From Quercus robur (taxonomy: Eukaryota > Streptophyta > Magnoliopsida > Fagales > Fagaceae): 64,000 nt of DNA. The notes below the pieces were generated by a model. That model was not told where the DNA came from. It saw nothing but the letters and a program-made list of their open reading frames with translations, and did no database searches. Positions 24,728-35,335 of this stretch are shown here, in pieces. Position 1 is the stretch's first letter. Every line of letters begins with the position of its first letter. The stretch is from assembly GCF_932294415.1 (NCBI RefSeq), contig NC_065536.1, forward strand, positions 15,745,974 through 15,809,973, written 5' to 3'. A program made the translations under genes and the position numbers.

Positions 24728-24855
24728 AGCACCTTCTTCATGCGGGTCTTGATTTCAAATTTGCGGGATTTGTTGTAGATGCGCCTTTTCTCAGCTTGAC
24801 GAGCCCTCTTTGCAGCTGAGTCTGCTTTCTTAGTTGGAGCCGCCTCACACACTGC
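24728..24855 (-). pseudogene. Captured fragment of plastid ribosomal protein bS20c
   Basis: The minus strand reads VCEAAPTKKADSAAKRAR, then QAEKRRIYNKSRKFEIKTRM and KKVL. This matches the start of mature chloroplast S20, a nuclear-encoded 30S protein that binds 16S rRNA, just after its transit peptide. Only about 43 residues are present, with no recognisable transit peptide and no C-terminal half. The open frame overlapping it in another phase is a shadow. The fragment lies inside the MULE beside other host gene pieces and is best read as transposon-captured DNA. Confidence 0.75.
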
Positions 24856-25064
24856 TTTCTTGAAAAATTCACAAAACCCAGAATTTCAAATCGTCCTAAA
24901 ATTTCATTACCAGAACTTGGGGTTCTGAGAAAAGAAATGAACAAGGAATTGTCATTCATTGGAACTTGAAAAGGCCAAGACATAAAATTAAAATAAAAAA
25001 AACTTTATTCAACTGTACTTTAGCAGCTGGGTTATTTTCAATTTTTGAAAGTAACAACATGAAT

Positions 25065-25580
25065 CATAAAAATCTAGTCTGCTGTGCAGCCAGTGATTTA
25101 TTTTGGCAGCTGGAATTGTTTTGAGACTGAAGTTCAGTTTGTCCTGAATCTTCTGGACCAGTGATTGAAATTTCAGTCTCTTTCATTGATTTAGTACTGA
25201 AGCCACCATTACTCATGAAGTAAGGCTGTTGTTTAATAGAATTCATTTCCTCACATATTCTTCGCTGCTTTGCACCCAAACTAAGGTAGGCATGCTCATT
25301 TTGTTCCAATGGCCTTTTCCGAAATGATTCTTGACACATCACACCCTCTAATTCTCTCACATCAAGTAGAAGAACCGGTGTATTTAACTCTACTTGATTG
25401 CAGTAAAAAGAAACAAGATGGCCGTAAGTCATTTAAGACAACTCCTTGAGAGTGTGCAGAATCCACTAACTCCACAATCTGCCTGAATATAAGCACACTT
25501 TCAGCTTTGTTTAGTTTACTATGCCCAGGTTTAAGCCAACCTATCAATTCTATGTGTGCAAGATTGACCATTGTTGGCAC
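25065..25580 (-). pseudogene. Captured fragment of a SPA3/SPA4-like gene
   Basis: The minus strand reads GWLKPGHSKLNKAE, FRQIVELVDSAHSQGVVLND and LRPSCFFLLQSSRVKYTGS. This is the N-terminal kinase-like domain of SPA proteins, which act with COP1 in light-dependent ubiquitination. A second frame continues with RELEGVMCQESFRKRPLEQN and SLGAKQRRICEEM, the next part of the same family, and ends in a stop at about 25065. The two parts are in different frames. No coiled-coil or WD40 region is present. It is a partial copy carried in the MULE and cannot make a SPA protein. Confidence 0.7.
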
Positions 25581-25599
25581 TTAATTTTATAATGAGAAA

Positions 25600-26767
25600 T
25601 ATATAATACAAATCCATAAAACATATTTTGTAGCATTGCTGGTTCCAACTTCCAAACATTTTTTTTCTTCAAAAATTCTTGCAATTGGATTTGAATACGC
25701 ATTGTTCAATACGCATATCATGGAAGATGTTATTCTTTCTGCTAAATATAGTTAAGGAAGACAAGGCTCACACCTCAGTCCATACTTGTGGTGCTATTAT
25801 TTCATAATTGCTGGAATTTTATTGTTTCTTCATTTTCTGTTTGATTTTGTTTTCTTTCATTCTTTCTGCTGCTTGTTTCTGTTCAAGAATGGCAGTGGCT
25901 TTTGTCTCCAATATTTTTTTCAGCGTACTAGGTTAATGCAAATGTGAATATGCAAGTTTATTTGAATATTTTAGATTTATTAAAAAGAGAATTTATGCAA
26001 TTTGTATTGTGAAGAATGTTATTGCACCACACAATCGCGTACTCAAATTTTTTTTGTAATTCATTTTATTCAAGTCAATAAGCCATTGAAACTCTATATT
26101 TGAGAAGAAAATTGAACTACCCATGATGCGCTTACATTTTTGGCATTTTTTGGGTGTGATTGGTATGTAAATAACCCAAATGGCGAAAAGTGACAGCATC
26201 AAAATTTATTTCAAGATTTTGTACTAATTAAATAAATTAAAATTTATTAATGACTGCAATCTCTTATTCTTTAAGGAAACTGATATGGTTTTGAGAATAC
26301 TGATTGCCAATGTGAATGGGAACTTGGTATTGTGGTCCAAATGTATATCTTTCCAATGTTAATCGGAAAATTATAATTGTATCCCGGACCCATGAGCTGC
26401 ACAAATCTTTTCACGCACTCACGCACATGCACACATTGCAAGATAAAAAGTTCTGTCTCATGTTAAAAAATAGTTAATGTAATTATTATTTTAACACGTT
26501 TTTATGTTATTTATAATTTATTTTAGTAGTGTAGAGATAAGTTTGAATTGTAGAAACACATGCTTTGATACTATGTTAATTTATCAAAAGAAATGTTAAT
26601 TTGTTAAATGAATCAATTGTCGAAACACATGCTTTGATAACTAACTTTTCTAAAATAATTTATTAAATCAGTGAAAGACTATATTAGATGAATAATGTTG
26701 CCATTTTCAGACAAATTTGTTTATAATTAAAAATAAATAAATAAGACTGTGTTGATGTTGTTTCCAA
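25600..26767. other. MULE interior upstream of the PMD gene
   Basis: AT-rich with no recognised gene. It probably includes the PMD gene promoter and leader, but I could not choose a TATA box among many AT stretches. Confidence 0.35.
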
Positions 26768-29653
26768 ATGCCAGATATGGACCCACATGGAGCTATACAG
26801 ACTTTGTGCACGAGGCAGGATAAGCATCGTTCAAGTTTGCTTTTCGATGCTCCTTTGGAAGGCGAGGTATGCACTTGTTCAATATATGTAGTCGAAAGAT
26901 GGGCGGAATTTAACTTTGAAGCGTACTTATTATGTGGTACTGTAATTATTATTAATACTACGCTGCTCTATTTGCAGGAAGTGCCAGGTGTATTGACTTG
27001 TCGTCACCGAGACAAAGGTCTGCTTGAAGGAGGGGTAGATGGGTTAGATCCACGAATTCTCGCTTATATCACTGATGCGGGGTTAGATGGGCTGCTTCGG
27101 GTCCCACATATGGACATTGACCACGCATTGATCACAGCGTTGGTGGAGAGATGGCGGCCGGAGACGCACTCATTTCACTTGCCCCACGGTGAGATGACCA
27201 TCACACTACAAGATATGGAGGTTATAATGGGGGTACCTGTAGATGGCTTGCCGTTGGTGGAATCTATACCCTCGACGGGCAGTTGGCGTGAAGTCTGCAG
27301 AAGATTGCTAGGGCGTAATCCGCCAAGTAGAGAACTTAGAAACCCAAGAAAGAACACTGGAGTGCTGGAAGGGGCGAGCATAAAAGCCAAATGGCTTGAG
27401 GATCAGTTTCGCGACCCTCTCCCGGTTGACGCCCCTGAGGCGTTTGTGCAGGAGTATGCTCGTTTTTACATATTGGAGTTGTTAGGTGGTACGCTATTTA
27501 TGGATAAGTCTGGAGAACGGATCTCAGTTAGGTATTTGCAATATTTCGATCCAATCAGCAATGGAAAGAAGTATAGTTGGGGTAGTGCAGCACTAAGTTG
27601 GCTCTATAGACACCTCTGTAACGCATCAGAGAAGACAGCCAAGCAGATTGGGGGTGCACTACTATTGGTGCAGTTGTGGGCGTGGGCGAGGTTTCCCCAC
27701 ATATGTCCTGTGATGAGGCATCCACACCAGGCACTGCCTCCAGGTCCACTTGCTGTCAGGTATGTAGCATCTTAGATAGTTATCGTTTTACATTTCCTCA
27801 ATCACTTTGTTCGCATGAGAATTATGTAAGTAACTAATATGAAGGTTATGTCTGTGTTGTTTGCTAGATGGAAAGGGGCTAAGATAACAATTGAACATTC
27901 GATGCACGTCCTACGTGCCTATCGTGTGTCGTTTACTTCACTGCGGCCAAATCAGGTATCGTGTCTTATAAGTGGAAACCGCTTTGGCATGTAGTTTTTG
28001 TACTTACAATTCACTTTGGAGTGAATAAACATTCTTAATTATATATCTTTCTTACTTATCAAAAAAAAAAAAAAAAACATTCTTAATTTCAGAGTTACAT
28101 GTATTGTTCACATTCGTTACACATTTTTTCTAATTATATTGTTAATATGGTTGTTTGCATCTGATGAATCATTGCAGATTGTTTGGGAGCCGTACAGAAA
28201 TTATTTGCGTTCTCTACCCGCATATTGTACGGCAGGCCAACGTATATGGAGGTCTATTGTGCCGCTGATACATTTTTGGGTGGTTGAAGGCCATCATCCC
28301 GAACGTGTTCTCCGACAGTTTGGGATGAAGCAAGGCATACCAGAAAATGTTGATACTTCAATTGAACTGCACAAGATCACCCTCCAGGGCAAGCACGAAA
28401 AAGATTGGGCCCAAATACATGCCCCGCATATTGCTAAATGGGCTGCGCACGCCAAAATTGCCGATGCACCGGCCTTTCACGGGGAGATGAATTACAATGA
28501 CGAGTATTTGGTTTGGTTTCGTCCCCGCACTATTCGCCATATTACAAAAGAGACTTCGTACTGGGACACTATGGTAAATTTACAAAGACTGTTTCATTAT
28601 AAATGTACTTTGCTTCGCATAGTTTAGTTAAACCTACTAACATTACTCTTGTATATTTCTGACAGGTTGAATCACAGTTGCGCATTATAACGAAGTGCGA
28701 ACCAGGGTCTGAGATCTACACCGATTGTATTAATACCTTGCAAGCTGTTGAAGAGATCGGTCGGTTATCCTTGGACCATGCACGTGACGTGGGCAACACA
28801 AGTGAACCAGCTGTACGACGTGGTCGGCAAGCAAGTGGACGTCAAGGGCGTGGAGGCTGTCAATCTAGCCAGCGTCATACATCTAGTCGGCCTCCCACAT
28901 CTGGTCAGCGTCACACACCCGTGCCCACATCTAGTCGACGTCCCACATCTGCTCGACGTCCCACATCTGCTCGGCGTCCTACATCTGGTTCACGTCACAC
29001 ACCCGTGTCCACATCTGGTCAGCGTCACACACCCGTGCCCACATCTAGTCGGCGCCACACACCCGTGCATGACCACACCATGGAGGAAGCAAGTCAGACA
29101 ACAGATGAGATGTCAGACGACACCGCTTATGACGTAGGCTCCATGGCACACGATGATACGGGTCCATCCCATACGTTTGCCCATAGAGACACATTTGGGT
29201 CCCCATCCATGAGGAGCGATGGTACTTGCCCACCCACACCCCCTAGTACATCTCTGTTGCCCACCACCTGTACGTCTCCCCCACTGACTGCCGGCCTTGC
29301 CCCCGCAGTTTTAGATGGTAGAGATGAGATGAGGTTCATGCCCACTCCTGGGCGACCCACCCCTGTTGCTGTCCCCCCTGAGTTTGTGCATACCGAGTTT
29401 ATCCAGACACAGATACCCACCCCCCCATCAGAGCCTTCGCACATCGAGGATCGGCCACGAAGGCCGCAACGCACACGGACACATCCTCCTGACTGTGGGA
29501 CTGGACATGGTACTATAGTTTGATTCGATACCGATTACATATACATCGCTTTATAGTTAAATCATTTGCTTATTAATATTTGTTTGTGTTGTGTTCTTTT
29601 CAGGCAAGGTGAGACCAGTCAAGGAACCGGTGAGGAGAAGAAAACGAGAATGA
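26768..29653 (+). CDS. Plant mobile domain (PMD) protein carried by the MULE (six exons)
   Basis: Exons are 26768-26866, 26978-27759, 27868-27955, 28178-28573, 28666-29509 and 29604-29653. All have GT-AG junctions and consistent phase, giving 752 residues. Residues about 40-420 form the PMD fold (ILAYITDAGLDGLLRVPHMD, LVERWRPETHSFHLPHGEMT, LQDMEVIMGVPVDG, QIGGALLLVQLWAWARFP). This domain is shared by transposons and the host MAIN/MAIL genes. The C-terminal third is Ser/Thr/Pro/Arg-rich with tandem RRPTSA and HTPV(P/S)TS units. It ends in a basic RRRKRE tail that may be a nuclear signal. Intron 1 (111 bp) is in frame and free of stops, so it could be retained. The biochemical function of PMD proteins is not established. 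The gene is open throughout, which agrees with a young element. Confidence 0.82.
28041..28074 (+). mobile_element. Very short 5'-truncated LINE tail with 14-bp target duplication
   Basis: In PMD intron 3 the sequence AAACATTCTTAATT occurs at 28027-28040 and again at 28075-28088. Between them are ATATATCTTTCTTACTTATC and a poly-A run, only 34 bases in all. A poly-A tail plus a long target duplication is the hallmark of target-primed reverse transcription, here heavily 5'-truncated. Confidence 0.65.
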
Positions 29654-30278
29654 TTCAAGGGCAGAATTTGTGCTTTGGGTTTGTAATGGTATAGGATCTT
29701 TTTGTCATGTATAGGATCTTCTTGTATATATTTTATATGATGAGCCACTATTATGCAATCCACATGGATTACAAGATATAGACTGGAATGTTATAGGCAT
29801 TCTTATATAGATGATTTCATGGTAGTGGTTGATAAGCATTGTGCATGCTTTAGTAAGCATTGTGGCAACAATCAGTTGTTATGGGATGTTTCTATTAATG
29901 GGTATTTGGTAATTGTAGAGATGAATGTGGGATGTTTAGAAATGCAATAGAAGGAAACTTTTTGTTGAAGTTGGGCGTAGCGAATGTAGATGCAATTATA
30001 ACTGTGAATTTTATTATTAATTGTGTGTTCAGCCTCTAGAAAGGGTCTACGAAGTGGAATTATTAACATTGTTTAGATTTAGGTCCAATGTAGAGTGGAT
30101 TTGGCAACCCAAACCTTTCAAATCTCACCTGCCAAGGGCTGGAATTGAAACTGTGTACTTGTATATTTATCAAATTTTTCACCTTTGCAAATTATGAGGA
30201 ACCCTTTATTGTAAAGGTCAGCTACTGCCATATTGTCAGTGGACGGATTCTATTTCAGAAACTATATGTTTTTTTCAG
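29654..30278. other. PMD 3' flank and start of the captured NT-C2 segment
   Basis: No complete gene. Near 30100-30210 the plus strand may hold a degraded earlier exon of the NT-C2 gene described next (around GGCAACCC...ATTGAAACTGTG), but I cannot support a frame. Confidence 0.35.
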
Positions 30279-32040
30279 GATGACTCTTCAAAGGAGCTAC
30301 AGGATTGTTTCTTCAAGCTTGTTGTCTCCATGGTATTGTTGTTTCTACCACATACTCTTTCTTTTGGTCATTAACCTTTGTTCATCTTCCTTTTTTCTTT
30401 CCTGCTAAATGAGATATGATTCATGACATTATCTCTTTGCCAATTTTCCAGCCTCTAAATAAAAACATACCTTGTGCTTCTTGTACTTCTTTTTTATTTC
30501 AGTTTATCTATTAGAATGTGTGTGTTATAGACTTGTAGTCATCAGCTCCATCTGTTTAAACATTCTGGTTATCTAAATAATTTTGGATGACTTTCTTACT
30601 GTAGGGTTCAGCCCCATCTGGCATCCTTGGAGAGGCTACAGTCAATATGATAGGCTATATGAGTTCACCTGCTCCTGTTCCAGTTTCACTAAGATTGAAA
30701 AAGTGCAATCATGGGACAATTTTACAAGTGAGTTGTACAATTGTATGCTATTTGTTTCTTGGTGTTTGTTTAGACTTTGCCACGTTACACATCATTAGAA
30801 AAAAAATTAGGACCTTCTTCTTATACCTATCTGATTCTTTTTCCCCCTTTTGGGAGAGATATTTTATGTCTTTATTATGAAAGGTTCAAGCCCTTGAAGA
30901 AGAATTAAAGCTGATGAAGGACGGGAAGCAGAACCAGAGGGAGTCCAGCACTATGAAGGTTCCTAGTTTGTCTAAAACCCATGCTAAAGTTACTCCTGTC
31001 CATGAAGATATGAAGCCCTCAAAGGTCAGTTTCATTTGTTCTGCAATTGCATGGTAATATTCAGTGTCAACACTAACTAAATAGCCTTTTTACTTGTACA
31101 TTGGTTTAGAAGAATGAAGTGGTGAAAAACACTAGTCAGCAACGTGATAATAAAAATAAGCAATCCTTGAAGAATGCTCAAGTACAAGAACTTGCAAAAG
31201 ATCATCAGAAGCTTTGTAGCAACCAATATCAAAGAGAGGTAGGGTATCCGAATATTTGGTTTATTCAAATATTGCCCCATAGCTATTGTACATTAGACTC
31301 AACTTATTTACATAGGGCTAAACGGATGGTGGAAAATCTGCTGATTGTCACCAAAAGAACATTTTCTCATCTCTTTCATCATGCATATATCTCTTGTTAT
31401 ATCTGCATGAGAATATTGAATTGCAAAGGAATCCTTTAGTTTGGATGATCTCATCTTAAACTTTTTTTCACAACATATGACTCTGTTGTTTAATTCTTAA
31501 AGGATGGTAGTGGCAATGAGATTCTTGATGAAAGTCCTCTTGCTGTTGGAGTCGATCCTGCTTCAAAGATTCAGTTGATTCCTTGACTTTTTCTGAAATA
31601 GTGATAAAAAACAAACTTCTTAACCACAATCATCATAGTCTAGGAGTCTGATTTTTAATCTTATTACTCAACAATAAATAGCAAATAAAAGAACTGTAAT
31701 TTTGTTTATTACAGGAAACTAGCATAGGCCTTAAGCATGCAAAACTCTACTTAATTTTTTTAGTTCTACTTTTCATTCTGAACAGAATTTTCTGCATCTT
31801 TGCTGCAGGTTGTCTAAAAGCCGAAACAACCATGCACACTCTCCTAAAAAATCAATAGCAGAAGATGACATAGTGGCAAAAGAAAGTAATGGACGCACCA
31901 AATCATCACTAGAGGCAGAGTTAATAGACATTCGCGAGCGATACCTCCACATGAGCCTCAGATACGCTGAGGTAGAAGCTCAGCGTGAGGAACTTGTGAT
32001 GAAGCTCAGGGCTAGCAAAAATGTAAAAAGATGGTTTTAA
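30279..32040 (+). pseudogene. Captured NT-C2/coiled-coil protein gene fragment with introns
   Basis: Exon-like blocks lie at 30279-30332, 30605-30727, 30884-31024, 31110-31238, 31503-31586 and about 31810-32040, with GT-AG borders for the first four. The first two read DDSSKELQDCFFKLVVSM and SGILGEATVNMIGYM...CNHGTILQ, part of the NT-type C2 domain of plant myosin-heavy-chain-like proteins. The next blocks are charged coiled coil. The last carries the family's typical C-terminus (IRERYLHMSLRYAEVEA, LVMKLRASKN, KRWF then stop). The fifth block runs into a stop instead of a donor, and the long central coiled coil is missing, so this is an internally deleted copy. Retained introns show it was captured at DNA level. 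Confidence 0.7.
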
Positions 32041-32613
32041 TGAACTCATGACCATAAACAAGCAATTTCTTGTACTTTTTCAGTCTCCCCAATTCAGGTA
32101 GCTTGTTCCACGAATTTTTGAAGTATCTAAGATTTCTCAATCTTTTACGTATATTCCAGAGTGTGAGTTATTGTAAAGAAGAATAATACACCCCTAGCCC
32201 AGCATAGAGACGTGAAAGAAATAAAACAAAATGGTTTTCTTTTTTCCTTTTCTTTCTTAATTTCTTTCTTTCTTCTTCTTTTATTTTTTATTTTTATACA
32301 AACAAGGAGCAGGCAAAATAAGGAAAGAAACCCCAAAGTATAATGTTTTATAATGTGGGAAAATGGAGTAGGTCTACTTTCCTGAACTACTTTTCAACAA
32401 GATTTTTAAAAGTAATACAGCAAAATCCAATAGCATTTCAATTGTCACTAAATAAATTCGAATATCATTTGAATATTCTTGTAATTATACTGTAATTGTT
32501 CGTACGGAAGCCATTGGTGGTGCAAAGAGCTTACAAACTAGAGGTAGAAAAAAAACTTTTTTTAGGGGGAGCTGTGTGTAATAGCGCTGGGCCACACCTG
32601 GGAACTTTGCAAA
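32041..32613. other. MULE spacer before the first palindrome array
   Basis: AT-rich, with CTTT-rich tracts at about 32230-32290. No gene recognised. Confidence 0.4.
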
Positions 32614-33496
32614 GTACCCGAGTCCACCAAACTCGGGTACTCTGCTAGTGGAATTTCCAAAATTGGCAGGTGGGTACCCGAGCTTTCAAGACTCGGGTAC
32701 CTTGTGAAGTACCCGAGTTCACCAAGCTCGGGTACCCACCTGCCAATTTTGAAAATACGAGAGTTTGACTATTTCGAAACTGGGCTGGTTGGTACCCGAG
32801 CATGGTGGACTCGGGTACTTTGTGAAGTACCCGAGTCCACCAAACTCGGGTACTCTGCTAGTGGCATTTTCAAAATTTGCAGGTGGGTACTCGGGTACCT
32901 TGTGAAGTACCCGAGACTACCATACTCGGGTACCAACCTGCAAATTTTGAACATGCGAGAGCTTGACAATTTGGAAGTTGGCAGGTTGGTACCCGAGCTT
33001 GGTGAACTCGGGTACTTTGTGAAGTACCCGAGTGTACCAAGCTCGGGTACCAACCTGCCAATTTTGAAAATACGAGAGTTTGACTATTTCGAAACTGGGC
33101 TGGTTGGTACCCGAGCATGGTGGACTCGGGTACTTTGTGAAGTACCCGAGTCCACCAAACTCGGGTACTCTGCTAGTGGCATTTTCAAAATTTGCAGGTG
33201 GGTACCCGAGATTTCTAGACTCGGGTACCTTGTGAAGTACCCGAGACTACCATACTCGGGTACCAACCTGCAAATTTTGAACATGCGAGAGCTTGACAAT
33301 TTGGAAGTTGGCAGGTTGGTACCCGAGCTTGGTGAACTCGGGTACTTTGTGAAGTACCCGAGTGTACCAAGCTCGGGTACCAACCTGCCAACTTCCAAAT
33401 TGTCAAGCTCGTGGTACCTTGCAAATTGGCATTTTTTTTTTTTTTTTTTTAAATATGAAGTCTGCCTAGTACCCGAGCATGGTGGGCTCGGGTACT
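32614..33496. repeat. Nested palindrome array 1 (15 hairpins with constant arms and variable loops)
   Basis: The 27-nt unit GTACCCGAG-N9-CTCGGGTAC occurs about 15 times, the first at 32614-32640 and the last at 33470-33496, plus one collapsed copy near 32886. Arms are nearly invariant. The 9-nt loops vary (TCCACCAAA, CTTTCAAGA, CATGGTGGA, ACTACCATA, CTTGGTGAA, TGTACCAAG, ATTTCTAGA). Hairpins come in pairs joined by about 8 nt (TTTGTGAA type). Within several pairs the second loop is nearly the reverse complement of the first, so each pair is itself a larger dyad, extended by GGCAGGTTG/CAACCTGCC flanks. A unit of about 313 bp is duplicated (about 32755-33067 and 33068-33395). Long open frames through it on both strands are a by-product of the repeats. 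Confidence 0.9.
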
Positions 33497-33540
33497 TCAC
33501 AAAGACCGCTACCAAGTTACGCGAACTTGGTTGGCGTTAA

Positions 33541-35335
33541 TTATTATTTTTTTTTTATTGACGATAAATCAATGTGTAATGAAGCCAACGTTTTTTTTTT
33601 TTCTTTATTTTTGTCATGAGAATAAATAAATTATAAATGTCATGTCACCTTTTCATTAGCCACATAAGTATTATTTTTATATTGTACACACAAACTTCCA
33701 CACACATTATTATTTACACAAATAATATTATAACAAAAAATAATGCACACAATCAATATTACATATACTCTCATACACATATAATATAAATAATAATGCT
33801 AGAGACGACAAACTGTCAATCAAATTTTTTTACAAACTGCTGTTGTGGTGAGTGATTAAGCTATTATGAAAAAATGCATATTAGTGGTAGGCCTAAATAA
33901 AAAACCAATAACAAGTTGGCCACATCAACATTTTGTACAAATTGTTAATTATGGTTGTAACATTACTGTAATATAAATTTATGATAGAGTGACACTTACA
34001 ATCTACAAACACTTATTCTAATCTTCAAACAAAAATGAAAAAAAAAGAGCTATAAATGAGCATTTGATCTTCCAAATTTAAGTGAAATTCACCTTTTTTT
34101 TTTCCCTGCCCACTTGTCTGACGCCAACCACTAAGTTAAGGCAAATGGTACCTTCTGACTCTCCCTCACCAGCTTACTTGTACACTTTATGACCATAATG
34201 ACTCTTGCACTAACATCACAAGTCCATGTGAAGAGTCTGTTGTTGCCGTGTGAAATATTCCTGAAGCTATTTACAGTTGGGTCACCATCTGCAGCTGAAG
34301 TGTGAAGTGTGTCAGTTTTTTCCATTGCAGGCAAAGCATTTCACCTTTGGGTCCTGCCTATTGTATACATAGAGGTAAGTTAAATGTTTTGTCTGATTGT
34401 GTGTGCATGTGTGGTTCGTATGACATTAATTTTGCATGACCACAGTTCATGAGTTCAGTTTTTTGCAACACCGCAGGTCCATGTACAACTGCTGATATAT
34501 TAAAAATTGTGTATATTGTGAAATCTAAAAATATTAAAAATATAGCAAATACTTGTAAAGTTGTGTATATTGTTTGCTGTCTGATTGCTTCTCACAATAT
34601 GCCCCATTCGTCATTTACTTCTCTATCCTTCTAAATATTTAAAAAACTTAGTTTATAACAAAAATTCAGAATTTAAAATTGTAAAAAAATTTATACATAT
34701 ATGATGAAATTGTTCACATTCATTTATGAGATAAGCAAGAAAGGCAAGTGATGTGAATAGTGATATTGGTAAAGAAAATGAACGTCTATACAATATCAAA
34801 AATCATTTGGGGGGAGCCACAGTTAACATAAACTATATCTAAATAACAAAAAACTCAAGAAGAAGAAAGAAATTCGTATCATTAAAACTTATATTTGCCT
34901 ATGCTTTGGGGAATTCATTTTATATTTTATGTTTCTATGTATTTAGTTATTTAGATGTAAAAGAATTTGTATCATTGTCATTATATTTGCCTATGCTTTG
35001 AATCTTAAATTTAATATTTTATTTTTCTATGTATTTTATTTATTTAGATGTAAAAGAATACTATGTCATTATATATTGTTTATTCTATAATTTACAAGTT
35101 ATCTAAATATTAAATAAAACACAGTTTTTGTTTACAATTTGCAGGCAGCCAAGTATTGTAATTAAATATATTATAAATTATAGATATGTGGTTAAAACGA
35201 TTGAAAATTATTTATATCTCTATACAGAAAGTTTAGGAGGTTGAGTTTGAATATAATTTGTTTTTATCATACGTCATCTTTATTTAAGTGGTTATAGATG
35301 ATGACAACTTTTATATTGTTAATAATAGGTCGGTG
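33541..35335. other. AT-rich spacer upstream of the transposase gene
   Basis: No coding region recognised. It probably holds the transposase promoter. An internal near-duplicate containing AATTTGTATCATTGTCATTA and ATATTTGCCTATGCTTTG is seen at about 34878-34910 and 34968-35000. Confidence 0.4.

Noticed and set aside
24738-24983. 81-codon minus-strand frame overlapping the bS20c fragment
   Set aside because: The S20 similarity is in a different phase. This frame is a shadow.
32614-33496. CRISPR-like look of constant repeats with variable inserts
   Set aside because: This is plant nuclear DNA with no cas genes. The repeats are palindromic arms around 9-nt loops and not direct repeats with spacers of about 30 nt.
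32704-33540. Open frame of 278 codons through palindrome array 1, and similar frames on the other strand
   Set aside because: The frames follow the 27-nt and 313-bp repeats and exist on both strands with the same repeating peptide. No known domain is present.
35288-35335. Upstream extension of the transposase frame to 35288
   Set aside because: It would need a GTG start. The first ATG in frame is at 35336 and fits the MuDR N-terminus.
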